DNA of 49,399 bases from Bacteroidota bacterium. GTDB taxonomy: Bacteria; Bacteroidota; Ignavibacteria; SZUA-365. A program made the translations under genes and the position numbers. The notes beneath the pieces are model-generated. The model did not search any database and had not been told where the DNA came from. It worked only from the letters and a program-made list of their open reading frames with translations. Location: positions 1 to 49,399 of the forward strand of contig JACZJN010000166.1 of NCBI GenBank assembly GCA_014860565.1, read 5' to 3'. This document shows positions 41,957-49,399 of the stretch, piece after piece; the stretch's first letter is position 1; each line of letters starts with the position of its first letter.

Positions 41957-42937
41957 TCAGACCTGTATCATCCGCACGATCTCTTCTGCCACTTCCAGTG
42001 CCTGTTGACCGGCATAGCCGTCGACGACGGGCTGTGTGCCGTTGCGCACGGCGTTGACGAAGAGCTGTAGTTCGTGCCTGAGGGGATTGTGATTCTGCGG
42101 AACAGGGGGCTGTTCGAACACGATGTTGCGCTTGTTTTTCCCCTGCTCGATCATGCCGAGCATGTACGTGGGCGAAACCTCGGTGTCGTCGGCATCGACG
42201 AGGCGGAACACCTCGGCGAGCCCCTGTTGGAAATCGATGGAGATGTAGGCGTTTTTCTGGAACAGCCGCATCTTCCGCATGCGGTTCTGCGAAATCCGGC
42301 TGGCGGTGATGTTGGCCACGCAGCCGTTCACGAACTTGATACGCGCGTTGGCGATGTCGGCGGAGTCGGAGACGACGGCGAGTCCGCTTGCGTCGATGGA
42401 CTCCACCTCGCTGTGCACCAGGCTGAGAATGATGTCGATGTCATGAATCATCAGATCGAGCACGACGGCGACGTCTGTGCCACGCGGATTGAACTGCGCG
42501 AGACGGTGTGATTCGACGAACAGCGGAGCGATGCTGTAACCGTCGAGCGCGACGATCGCCGGATTGAATCGCTCGATGTGTCCCACCTGAATCGGAACGC
42601 CGTGCGTCTGCGCCAAAGCGTTGAGCTCGCGCGCCTGTTCGACGGTTTCCGTGATCGGCTTTTCAAGGAACACCGGCTTCCCACGCCGGATGGCCTCGGC
42701 GGCGATGTCGAAATGGAGGGAGGTAGGAGTGGCGATGCTCAGTGCGTCGACGCTGTCGAGGAGGTCGTCGTACGACACCGCGGCACGGGAATTGTATTCT
42801 TCCGCCACGCGAATCGTCGTCGCTTCGTTGAGATCATAGACTGCAGAGAGCACGGCGCCTTCTGCGGTGGATAGCATTTTCGCGTGCAGGGAACCGAGAT
42901 GTCCGAGTCCGATCACGCCGACGTTCAGTGCTTCCAT
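41957..42937 (-). CDS. Gfo/Idh/MocA-family oxidoreductase, candidate GnnA (UDP-GlcNAc 3-dehydrogenase)
   Basis: The 326-aa NAD(P)-dependent sugar dehydrogenase has the Rossmann motif VGVIGLGHLGSLHA and the EKP motif in FLEKPITETVEQA. The start at 42937 has AGGAAA upstream. It lies 13 bp after lpxA on the same strand, behind lpxC-fabZ. In Acidithiobacillus and Leptospira a related dehydrogenase near lpxA (GnnA), together with aminotransferase GnnB, makes UDP-GlcNAc3N for amide-linked lipid A. No GnnB is in this window, so this role is a hypothesis; another sugar substrate is possible. Confidence 0.8.
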   Translation of the reverse strand: MEALNVGVIGLGHLGSLHAKMLSTAEGAVLSAVYDLNEATTIRVAEEYNSRAAVSYDDLLDSVDALSIATPTSLHFDIAAEAIRRGKPVFLEKPITETVEQARELNALAQTHGVPIQVGHIERFNPAIVALDGYSIAPLFVESHRLAQFNPRGTDVAVVLDLMIHDIDIILSLVHSEVESIDASGLAVVSDSADIANARIKFVNGCVANITASRISQNRMRKMRLFQKNAYISIDFQQGLAEVFRLVDADDTEVSPTYMLGMIEQGKNKRNIVFEQPPVPQNHNPLRHELQLFVNAVRNGTQPVVDGYAGQQALEVAEEIVRMIQV

Positions 42938-42950
42938 TGCTGCGTTTCCT

Positions 42951-43742
42951 TCAGGCGCCCAGGCGGACGGCCTTGATGATGCCGCGGTCGCTGGCCGCGA
43001 TGAAATCAAGAATGAATGTGACTTCCGGAGTCTGTTCGAGATTGTCCTTGATCCATGCCACCGCCTGCGACACATTCATGCCCTTGCGATACAGCGACGC
43101 GTACACATCGTCGAGAAGTGCCAGTGTCTCGCGCGAGAAACCGCGGCGGCGGAGGCCGATGGAATTGAGCCCTTCGAACTGCGCCGGATGTCCGCCGGCA
43201 AGGATGTACGGCGGTACGTCCTTCACCACGCGCGAATTGGCCCCGATCATCACATGCGCGCCGATGTGGCTGAACTGATGGATGCCCGTGAGTCCTCCGA
43301 TAATCGCCTGGTCGCCGATGATGCAATGGCCGCCCATCTGCGTGCTGTTGGCGATGATCACGTTGCTGCCGACCTGGCAATCATGCGCGACATGCACATA
43401 GGCCATGAGCAGGCAGTTGCTTCCCACGCTGGTTTTCCACGAATGCGTCGTGGCGCGGTTCAGGGTGCAGTATTCGCGGATGGTGCAGTTGTCGCCGAGA
43501 TGAAATTCCGTTTTTTCGTTCGCGTATTTCAGATCCTGCGGCGGGGTGGCGACGACCGTGCCCTGATGGATTGTGCAGTTCTTTCCGATGCGCGCGCCGT
43601 TGTCGACGAGCACATGCGGACCGAGAACCGTACCCTCGCCAATGACGACGTCGGCGTGAATGGTGCAATAGGGACCGATGACCACGCCTTCGGCGATTTC
43701 CGCCTTGGGGTCAACGATCGCGGTAGGATGGATGTTCGACAT
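42951..43742 (-). CDS. lpxA: Acyl-ACP:UDP-N-acetylglucosamine O-acyltransferase
   Basis: The 263-aa left-handed beta-helix protein has hexapeptide repeats throughout residues 1-190 and the catalytic His120 in AYVHVAHDCQVG. It catalyses the first step of lipid A synthesis. The C-terminal helical domain starts near GLRRRGFSRE. It lies between lpxC-fabZ and the oxidoreductase gene, with 39-bp and 13-bp gaps, as one operon. Confidence 0.96.
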   Translation of the reverse strand: MSNIHPTAIVDPKAEIAEGVVIGPYCTIHADVVIGEGTVLGPHVLVDNGARIGKNCTIHQGTVVATPPQDLKYANEKTEFHLGDNCTIREYCTLNRATTHSWKTSVGSNCLLMAYVHVAHDCQVGSNVIIANSTQMGGHCIIGDQAIIGGLTGIHQFSHIGAHVMIGANSRVVKDVPPYILAGGHPAQFEGLNSIGLRRRGFSRETLALLDDVYASLYRKGMNVSQAVAWIKDNLEQTPEVTFILDFIAASDRGIIKAVRLGA

Positions 43743-43781
43743 AACCGTATGCTAGAGTGTATGAAGTCGCCCGGGCTGTGC

Positions 43782-45197
43782 TCAGGCGTCGTTTTTCTTC
43801 GCCGGGACCTTGTCGACGATCGCGGCCATCATGTCGGCCTCGGCCACGAGATCGCCGTCGACGAACGCCCTGCCGCGCATCTGGATGATGTTGCGGCGCT
43901 TGTTCGTCATTTCCACTTCCATGACCAATTGATCGCCGGGAACCACGGGACGGCGGAACTTCGCGTTGTCGATAGTAGAGAAAAAGGCCAGTTTCTCCTT
44001 GGGGTTCTCCAGCGTGTTGAGCATGAGAATGCCGCCGCACTGCGCCATCGCCTCGATCATCAGCACGCCCGGCATGACAGGCATCCCGGGGAAATGTCCC
44101 TGGAAAAACGGTTCGTTCATCGTGACGTTCTTAATCCCGACGATTTTTCCGTCGATTTCGAGACTGACGATTTTATCGACGAGCAGGAAAGGATAGCGAT
44201 GGGGGAGGATCTCGCTGATCGCGTTGATGTCGAACACGATGCCCTGCTTGCGCTCGTGCTGGAATTTTTTCACCAGACGCTTCTCGAGATAGAGCTTGCG
44301 GATCATGCGGGCGAATTCGACGTTGCTCGCGTGTCCGGGACGCGCGGCCAGGATCTGGGCTTTCAGCGGGACACCGACCAGCGTCAGGTCGCCGAGCAAA
44401 TCGAGCAGCTTGTGTCGCGACGGTTCGTTTTTATAGCGCAGCGTAATATCGTTGAGGAAACCGTGGTCGTTGAGGTGGATGTTCTGATCCACGTTGAGTT
44501 TCTTGCCGATGGCGTCGAGATCCTCACGCGTCATGTCGCGGTCGACGATGACGACGGCGTTGTCGAGCGAGCCGCCCTTGATCAATCCCGCGTCGTGCAG
44601 CGCTTCGACCTCCGTCAGGAAGCAGAAGGTGCGGGAGGAAGCGAATTCGCCGACGAATTCGTCGAGAGAAAACATGCCCGTATGCTGACTGCCCAGGGCA
44701 GGGTTTTTGTAATCCACCATGACCGTCATGCGGAAATCGTCGAGCGGGAGCGCAACGATGTCGATTTCCTTGTCCGGATTCGAGAACTGAATGGCGCGGT
44801 CGATGATGAGGTAATCCTTGAGGGCTTCCTGCTTCTGCACGCCGGCGCGCTGCAGGGCCTCGACGAAGGGCATCGCGCTGCCGTCTCCCACAGGCGGTTC
44901 GATGCCGTCGATCTCGATCACGAGGTTGTCGATCTGCAGTCCGGCCACGGCTGCGAGCACGTGCTCGACGGTATAGACCTTGATGTCACCGTGACCGAGC
45001 GTGGTCCCGCGGGAGACGTCCACCACATAGTCGACGATTGCCGGGATTTCGGGATTCCCTCCCAGGTCGGTGCGCACGAAACGAATGCCGTAATTCTCCG
45101 CGGCGGGTTTGAACGTCAGGGTGCATTGCGCCCCGGTGTGCAATCCGGTGCCAGAGTAGGAGACCGGTTCCTGTATTGTGCATTGGTGCTCGAGCAT
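43782..45197 (-). CDS. lpxC/fabZ: Bifunctional UDP-3-O-acyl-GlcNAc deacetylase / 3-hydroxyacyl-ACP dehydratase (LpxC-FabZ fusion)
   Basis: The protein has 471 aa. The LpxC part (1 to about 310) has the zinc site His in YTVEHVLAAVAG, SRHKLLDLLGDL and RPGHASN. The FabZ part (from about 320) has LPHRYPFLLVDKIVS and the catalytic QGHFPGMPVMPGVLMIEAMAQ. The fusion joins lipid A and fatty-acid synthesis and is typical of Bacteroidota/Chlorobi. ATG 45197 is chosen: CAGG lies upstream, and LEHQCTIQEPVSYSGTGLHTG is the expected N-terminus. A TTG 24 bases upstream is possible. Confidence 0.95.
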   Translation of the reverse strand: MLEHQCTIQEPVSYSGTGLHTGAQCTLTFKPAAENYGIRFVRTDLGGNPEIPAIVDYVVDVSRGTTLGHGDIKVYTVEHVLAAVAGLQIDNLVIEIDGIEPPVGDGSAMPFVEALQRAGVQKQEALKDYLIIDRAIQFSNPDKEIDIVALPLDDFRMTVMVDYKNPALGSQHTGMFSLDEFVGEFASSRTFCFLTEVEALHDAGLIKGGSLDNAVVIVDRDMTREDLDAIGKKLNVDQNIHLNDHGFLNDITLRYKNEPSRHKLLDLLGDLTLVGVPLKAQILAARPGHASNVEFARMIRKLYLEKRLVKKFQHERKQGIVFDINAISEILPHRYPFLLVDKIVSLEIDGKIVGIKNVTMNEPFFQGHFPGMPVMPGVLMIEAMAQCGGILMLNTLENPKEKLAFFSTIDNAKFRRPVVPGDQLVMEVEMTNKRRNIIQMRGRAFVDGDLVAEADMMAAIVDKVPAKKNDA

Positions 45198-45303
45198 GAC
45201 AGCCTGTATTGAATGTGACAATTCTTCGAATCAACGCAATCTCATTAAAATCGGGATTATTTCGGGAAAGAACAACGCGTTGAGACGCTTCGCGTATCAA
45301 CGC

Positions 45304-45397
45304 GACGTAGGACGTAGGACGTAGGAAACAGGATCTTGAGCATCGTCCGTGCACCACGGCCTAGATCGGTTCTCGTGCTCGTGCACGTGCTCGTGCA
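45304..45397. repeat. Composite intergenic repeat, copy B
   Basis: Three GACGTAG units and one GAAACAG in 7-bp register (45304-45331), a 25-bp spacer, CGGCCTA (45357-45363), 10 bases, then four 6-bp units CGTGCW (45374-45397). The order and the 10-base distance between CGGCCTA and the hexamers are the same as in copy A at 31015-31132. It lies in the 276-bp divergent gap between lpxC-fabZ and ppk. Confidence 0.85.
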
Positions 45398-45433
45398 CGT
45401 CACCCGTGATTCTCACTCGCTGATTTGCTACAT

Positions 45434-45442
45434 TGATATAAT
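45434..45442 (+). promoter_or_regulatory. Extended -10 promoter element for ppk
   Basis: TGATATAAT: a perfect TATAAT preceded by TGN. No good -35 box is found at 17 bp, as expected for an extended -10 promoter. It lies 31 bp before the ATG. Confidence 0.5.
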
Positions 45443-45473
45443 ACGATCATTTCCAACGAATGAAGGCCGCTTC

Positions 45474-47678
45474 ATGAGTTCAAACGAGAAAGTCGCATAC
45501 ACCACTATCCATCACATGCATGCCCGCGCGCAGGATGCCGCGGCGGACGACAGGAAGCAGGAGGCCGCCTCCACGCCTGATACATCAGCGAGCGTCGATC
45601 TGTATGCGCCCTCGTCGTATTTCAACCGCGAACTGAGCTGGCTCGATTTCAACTGGCGTGTCCTCAACGAAGCGCTTGATCCGGAACTGCCGCTGCTCGA
45701 GCGGTTGAAATTCATTTGCATCACCGCCGCGAATCTCGACGAGTTCTACATGATCCGCGTTGCGGGACTCAAGCAGCAGATCGAACTCGGCGTGACCGAT
45801 CGTCCATCCGATGGCATGACCGCGGAGGAGACGCTCGGTGCCGTGCGCGAGAACGTCTGCCGGATGAACAAGGCGATGTCGGATTGCTTCCTGAATGAAA
45901 TCCTTCCCGGCCTGGAGAAGGAGGGGGTCCATCTGCATTCGTACGCCGAACTTGACGATGAGTCTCGGCAGTGGTGTGAGACGTATTTCATCGATCATGT
46001 GTTTCCGGTGTTGTCACCGCTGGCGATCGATCCCGGACATCCTTTCCCCCATCTGCTCAATCGCTCGCTGAACCTGGTGATCAACGTCGTTGATTCCATC
46101 ACCCTCGACGAACGCATCGCCGTCGTGCAAGTGCCGCCCGTCGTGCCGCGCCTGGTGCACATTCCGATCCGCAAGGACGGCTACCACTACGTCCTGCTGG
46201 GTGAAGTCATCGCGGAGAACGCGAACGCTCTTTTCCCCGGTCTGCAGGTAAAAGACGCCTTCCGTTTCCGCATCACACGCAACGCCGATCTGGAGATCGC
46301 GGACGACGAAGCCTCGGATCTTCTTAAAACCATCGAGGAACAGATCCGCCGTCGTCGCTGGGGCGCGGTCGTTCGCGCGGAGGTGGATCACCACATGCCG
46401 CGGAATGTCTGGCGCATGCTGCAAAGCGCGATGCATCTACAGGACAGTGAGATGTATCCTGTCGAGGGTCCGCTGAATCTTGCGGACTTCATGGACCTGG
46501 TCAAGCTTCCCATCAAGCATCTGAAGGATCCTCCCTTTACGCCCCGCATCATCGAGGACCTCCGCGGCGACCACAATATTTTCGACCGTGTGCGTGAACG
46601 AGACCTTTTCTTCCACCATCCCTACGACTCATTCAGCTCGGTCGTGGAATTCATCGAAGTCGCGGCGGACGATCCGAACGTGCTGGCCATCAAGCAGACG
46701 CTGTACCGTACAAGCGGCGACTCGAGCATCGTCAAGGCGCTGGCGCGCGCGGCGCTCAACGGCAAACAGGTGACCGCATTCGTCGAACTCAAGGCGCGCT
46801 TCGACGAGCAGAACAACATCATCTGGGCGCGGCAGCTCGAACAGGCAGGTGTGCACGTTGTCTACGGCATCATCGGACTCAAGACGCACTGCAAATTCGC
46901 TTTGGTAGTGCGCAGGGAGAAGGGTGGACTCCGCACCTACGTCCACCTGAGCACAGGAAACTACAACGAAATCACCGCGCGGCTTTACACTGATTGCGGA
47001 ATGGTCACGTGCCGTGAAGACATGGCCTTCGAGGCCACGGGCCTGTTCAATTACCTCACGGGGTATTCGCATCAGACAAACTGGAAGAAAATCATCATCG
47101 CGCCGATCTCCCTGCGGCAGAAGGTGCTTGCACTCATCCAACGTGAGATGGAAAACAGGAAAGCGGGCAAACCCGCCGGCATTACCGCCAAACTCAACTC
47201 CCTGGTCGATGCGCAGGTGATTCGTGCGCTCTACCGCGCCTCCCAGGCAGGTGTGAAGATCGACCTCGTCGTACGCGGCATCTGCTGTCTGAAGCCGGGG
47301 GTGCCGGGACTCAGCGACAACATTCGCGTGACCAGCGTCGTCGGACGTTTCCTCGAGCACTCGCGCATCTTCGTATTCGAGAATGAAGGCGATCCGGAGG
47401 TATTTTTCAGCAGTGCTGACTGGATGCCGCGCAATCTGAACCGCCGCGTCGAATCCATGTGGATCGTGGAGGAACCGACCATCAAGGAGCGCGTGCTCAA
47501 TCATATTCTTCCGACCATCCTCTCGGATACAGCGAAAAGTTACGTGCTGCAGTCCGACGGACGCTACCTGCGTCCCGCTGCTCCTGTCAAGGGCGATCGT
47601 ATCAACAGCCAGGAAATGTTCATCCGCTACGCGGAAATCGCATATCGCGAACGGCACGACGACGAGGACGGGGAATAA
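45474..47678 (+). CDS. ppk1: Polyphosphate kinase 1
   Basis: The 734-aa enzyme makes polyphosphate from ATP. The N-terminal domain has SYFNRELSWLDFNWRVLNEA, and the catalytic part has the autophosphorylated His472 in IGLKTHCKFALVV and the second conserved His in FLEHSRIFVFE, plus the terminal FFSSADWMPRNLNRRVE. The first 45 residues are a variable, Ala/Asp-rich extension. The upstream open frame (to 45336) runs through repeat DNA, so the ATG at 45474 with AAGG upstream is chosen. Confidence 0.96.
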   Translation: MSSNEKVAYTTIHHMHARAQDAAADDRKQEAASTPDTSASVDLYAPSSYFNRELSWLDFNWRVLNEALDPELPLLERLKFICITAANLDEFYMIRVAGLKQQIELGVTDRPSDGMTAEETLGAVRENVCRMNKAMSDCFLNEILPGLEKEGVHLHSYAELDDESRQWCETYFIDHVFPVLSPLAIDPGHPFPHLLNRSLNLVINVVDSITLDERIAVVQVPPVVPRLVHIPIRKDGYHYVLLGEVIAENANALFPGLQVKDAFRFRITRNADLEIADDEASDLLKTIEEQIRRRRWGAVVRAEVDHHMPRNVWRMLQSAMHLQDSEMYPVEGPLNLADFMDLVKLPIKHLKDPPFTPRIIEDLRGDHNIFDRVRERDLFFHHPYDSFSSVVEFIEVAADDPNVLAIKQTLYRTSGDSSIVKALARAALNGKQVTAFVELKARFDEQNNIIWARQLEQAGVHVVYGIIGLKTHCKFALVVRREKGGLRTYVHLSTGNYNEITARLYTDCGMVTCREDMAFEATGLFNYLTGYSHQTNWKKIIIAPISLRQKVLALIQREMENRKAGKPAGITAKLNSLVDAQVIRALYRASQAGVKIDLVVRGICCLKPGVPGLSDNIRVTSVVGRFLEHSRIFVFENEGDPEVFFSSADWMPRNLNRRVESMWIVEEPTIKERVLNHILPTILSDTAKSYVLQSDGRYLRPAAPVKGDRINSQEMFIRYAEIAYRERHDDEDGE

Positions 47679-47680
47679 AG

Positions 47681-47722
47681 GCAGGAAGCAGGAGGCAGGA
47701 AGCAGGAGGCAGGAGGCAGGAG
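47681..47722. repeat. 7-bp tandem repeat array after ppk
   Basis: Six units GCAGGAA/GCAGGAG in strict 7-bp register start 2 bp after the ppk stop codon. Confidence 0.9.
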
Positions 47723-47756
47723 GTTCGCCGCTGCGAGTGAGACAAAGACGCTGATA

Positions 47757-47791
47757 GAAAAAGGGCATCCTGAGGTCAGGATGCCCTTTCG
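47757..47791. terminator. Bidirectional terminator between ppk and the DUF1015 gene
   Basis: AAAGGGCATCCT pairs with AGGATGCCCTTT around a 6-base loop, with A/T-rich flank on the left side. It separates convergent genes. Confidence 0.8.
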
Positions 47792-47811
47792 TATGTACAA
47801 TGGCTCGGATG

Positions 47812-49053
47812 TCAGTCGAGGAAGTGGACGAAAAGTCCGTCACGAAGTTTCGGCTCGAACCAGGTGGACTTCGGCGGCATGACCTGCCCTGCGTCCGCGA
47901 TGGCCATCAGTTCGTTGATCGATGTCGGATGCATGCTGAATGCGACGTTCATTTCGCCCGAATTGACGCGGCGTTCGAGTTCGCCGAGACCGCGGATTCC
48001 GCCGATGAAATCGATGCGCTTGTCCGTGCGGGGATCCTGGATACCGAGCACGGGACTGAGAATGAAATTCTGCATGATCGCGACGTCGAGCCGCTGCACG
48101 GGATCGGGGTTTTCGAGCAGCGCCGTACCGGCTTCGAGGAGATACCATGCGCCGTCCATGTACATGCCGAACGTTCCCTTACGCGGCGGGCGGACCTGAC
48201 CGTCTGCGGGCGTGAGCGTGAAATGCGCGCGGAGTTTCTCCATGAACGCGTCTTCGCTCAGGCCGTTGAGGTCCTTGACCACGCGGTTGTAGTCCATGAT
48301 GCGAAGCTGCGCCGCGGGAAAGACGACGGCGAGATAGAAATTATATTCTTCCTCACCGGTGTGCGACGGATTGGCCAGGGCGCGTTCGCGTCCGACGATT
48401 GCCGCCGCGGCGGAACGATGATGACCGTCCGCCACGTACAGGTTCGGTACGGAAGCGAACAGTTCCTGGAGGCGCGTGATCGTGTTTCCCTCGCTGATGA
48501 CCCAGGTCTGGTGACGGATGCCGTCGGCCGCGACATGATCCGTGGTCGCGGGCGCGCTGCGTACGGAATCGACGATGGCGTCGATTTTCGCGTTGTCGGG
48601 GTAGGTCAGGAAAATCGGCCCGGTATGGGCATTGGTCACCCGTACGTGATTGCAGCGGTCTTCTTCCTTGTCCTTGCGCGTGAACTCGTGTTTCTTGATC
48701 GTGTCGTTCCAGTACTCCTCCACCGCCGCGCAGCCGACGAGGCCATACTGCGTATGCTCGCCCATGGTCTGTGCGTACAGGTACATGAACGCTTCGGAAT
48801 CCTGGAAGAGGACGCCGTCGTCGATCAGCTTCTGCAGATTCTCGCGGCCTTTCTCATAGACCTGCGGATCATGAATGTCGACGGACGGATCGAGATCCAC
48901 TTCGGGTTTGCCGATATGGAGGAACGAAAGGGGGTGTCCCTTGACTTCCTCGCGCGCTTCGTCGGAGTTGAGAACGTCATACGGTTTCGCGGCCACTTCC
49001 GCTGCAAATTCTGGTTTCGGGCGAAAGGCCCGGAAGGGACGAAATGTTGCCAT
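47812..49053 (-). CDS. DUF1015-family protein, possible serine-metabolism enzyme
   Basis: The 413-aa cytoplasmic protein matches DUF1015: FRPFRAFRP at the start, AAKPYDVLNSDEARE near 21-35, and YVADGHHRSAAAA with D209-G210-H211-H212-R213. The DGHHR motif resembles the ParB-like motif of the ATP- or ADP-using serine kinases SbnI/SerK. It is 24 bp downstream of serA on the same strand, an association known for this family. A role in serine phosphorylation or phosphoserine metabolism is therefore an inference, not shown by the sequence alone. Confidence 0.85.
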   Translation of the reverse strand: MATFRPFRAFRPKPEFAAEVAAKPYDVLNSDEAREEVKGHPLSFLHIGKPEVDLDPSVDIHDPQVYEKGRENLQKLIDDGVLFQDSEAFMYLYAQTMGEHTQYGLVGCAAVEEYWNDTIKKHEFTRKDKEEDRCNHVRVTNAHTGPIFLTYPDNAKIDAIVDSVRSAPATTDHVAADGIRHQTWVISEGNTITRLQELFASVPNLYVADGHHRSAAAAIVGRERALANPSHTGEEEYNFYLAVVFPAAQLRIMDYNRVVKDLNGLSEDAFMEKLRAHFTLTPADGQVRPPRKGTFGMYMDGAWYLLEAGTALLENPDPVQRLDVAIMQNFILSPVLGIQDPRTDKRIDFIGGIRGLGELERRVNSGEMNVAFSMHPTSINELMAIADAGQVMPPKSTWFEPKLRDGLFVHFLD

Positions 49054-49077
49054 GTCTTGCCTTATGCTACGTGATCG

Positions 49078-49399
49078 TTAGGACTTCAGGGCGTCGATGA
49101 TGCGCTCGGCGATCTCCACGCCGACGCGTGCCTGCCCCTCGACGGTGGAGGCCCCGATGTGCGGAGTGACCGACACATTCGGGTGATTGATGAGTGCGGT
49201 CTGCGCCTCGGTCACCGGTTCGTTGACGAAGACGTCGATGCCTGCCGCGCGGACCTTGCCGCTGTTGAGGGCATCGACGAGATCCGCCTCGACGACCACG
49301 CCGCCGCGGGCGCAGTTGACGAGAAGCACGCCGTCTTTCATCTTCGCGAACTCCGCCGCGCCGATGGTCGGACCCTCTTCCTTGATGTAGGGGATGTGG
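49078..49399 (-). CDS. serA: D-3-phosphoglycerate dehydrogenase, C-terminal part only
   Basis: The gene enters from beyond the window, with about 106 codons visible. The reading HIPYIKEEGPTIGAAEFAKM followed by KDGVLLVNCARGGVVVEADL is the NAD-binding domain, and HPNVSVTPHIGASTVEGQ contains the catalytic His. The protein ends at RIIDALKS with no ACT regulatory domain, so it is a short-form enzyme or belongs to a related 2-hydroxyacid dehydrogenase. It begins serine synthesis from 3-phosphoglycerate. Confidence 0.9.
   Translation of the reverse strand, partial: HIPYIKEEGPTIGAAEFAKMKDGVLLVNCARGGVVVEADLVDALNSGKVRAAGIDVFVNEPVTEAQTALINHPNVSVTPHIGASTVEGQARVGVEIAERIIDALKS

Noticed and set aside
41833-42057. 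74-codon plus-strand frame after the J-domain gene
   Set aside because: It runs through a terminator hairpin and into the antisense of the oxidoreductase gene; no homology or ribosome site is apparent.
42867-45212. 781-codon plus-strand frame
   Set aside because: It is the antisense shadow of lpxA and lpxC-fabZ.
31015-47722. CRISPR array
   Set aside because: The tandem units are only 6-8 bp and contiguous, without unique spacers, and no cas gene is present.
1-49399. tRNA or rRNA genes, insertion sequences, prophage
   Set aside because: Reading both strands by eye I found no cloverleaf with a matching T-loop, no rRNA core segments and no transposase, integrase or phage structural motifs. 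A tRNA scan would be needed to exclude tRNAs fully.

Overview
The window looks like chromosomal DNA, moderately GC-rich, from a Gram-negative bacterium of the Bacteroidota/Chlorobiota (FCB) group. Supporting features are an LpxC-FabZ fusion followed by lpxA, a fused alpha/beta E1 of a 2-oxoacid dehydrogenase, several outer-membrane or secreted proteins, and the order yicC-gmk-rpoZ-like-coaBC. Several candidate promoters have ordinary -35/-10 boxes spaced exactly 17 bp, unlike the -33/-7 type of Bacteroidia. This favours an Ignavibacteria/Kapabacteria/Chlorobi-like lineage, but the taxon is an inference.

Layout. 1-4544 (minus): a large secreted multidomain protein, cut by the window edge, behind an outer-membrane barrel protein. 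4845-11795 (plus): the one clearly accessory block, namely an unrecognised 193-aa protein, a 1591-aa RecQ-like helicase with long extensions and a 13-unit AAEQR repeat, and an overlapping membrane-anchored coiled-coil protein, closed by a terminator. 11966-14877: a desaturase resembling eukaryotic dihydroceramide desaturase, then an acyl-CoA synthetase. 15077-17710: a sulfur module (TauE/SafE permease, rhodanese, persulfide-dioxygenase-like/rhodanese fusion). 17855-19568: a secreted GH3 enzyme and secG. 19657-24803 (minus): E1 fusion and E2 of a 2-oxoacid dehydrogenase, a small membrane protein and lipA, which makes the lipoyl cofactor that E2 needs. 25132-26026: two small membrane proteins. 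26078-32320 (minus): mutS, a GxxExxY protein, adenine deaminase and an orphan histidine kinase. 32825-38085: yicC, gmk, rpoZ-like, coaBC, family-4 uracil-DNA glycosylase and dnaB. 38214-41812: two envelope proteins (one a short Omp85 protein), rsmE and a J-domain protein. 41957-45197 (minus): lipid A genes lpxC-fabZ and lpxA with a Gfo/Idh oxidoreductase that may be GnnA-like. 45474-47678: polyphosphate kinase. 47812-49399 (minus): a DUF1015 protein behind the 3' end of serA.

Two things stand out. First, the three-gene RecQ-like helicase operon matches no named system I can recall and could be a defence or genome-maintenance system. Second, the intergenic spaces carry a dense set of short-period repeats (6, 7 and 8 bp units), often touching stop codons and sometimes inverted. 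They include a composite heptamer/hexamer element present twice with the same architecture, a GxxExxY gene bracketed by inverted octamer arrays, and a nested palindrome of about 340 bp between the kinase and yicC. I saw no rRNA, tRNA, CRISPR array, insertion sequence or prophage gene.
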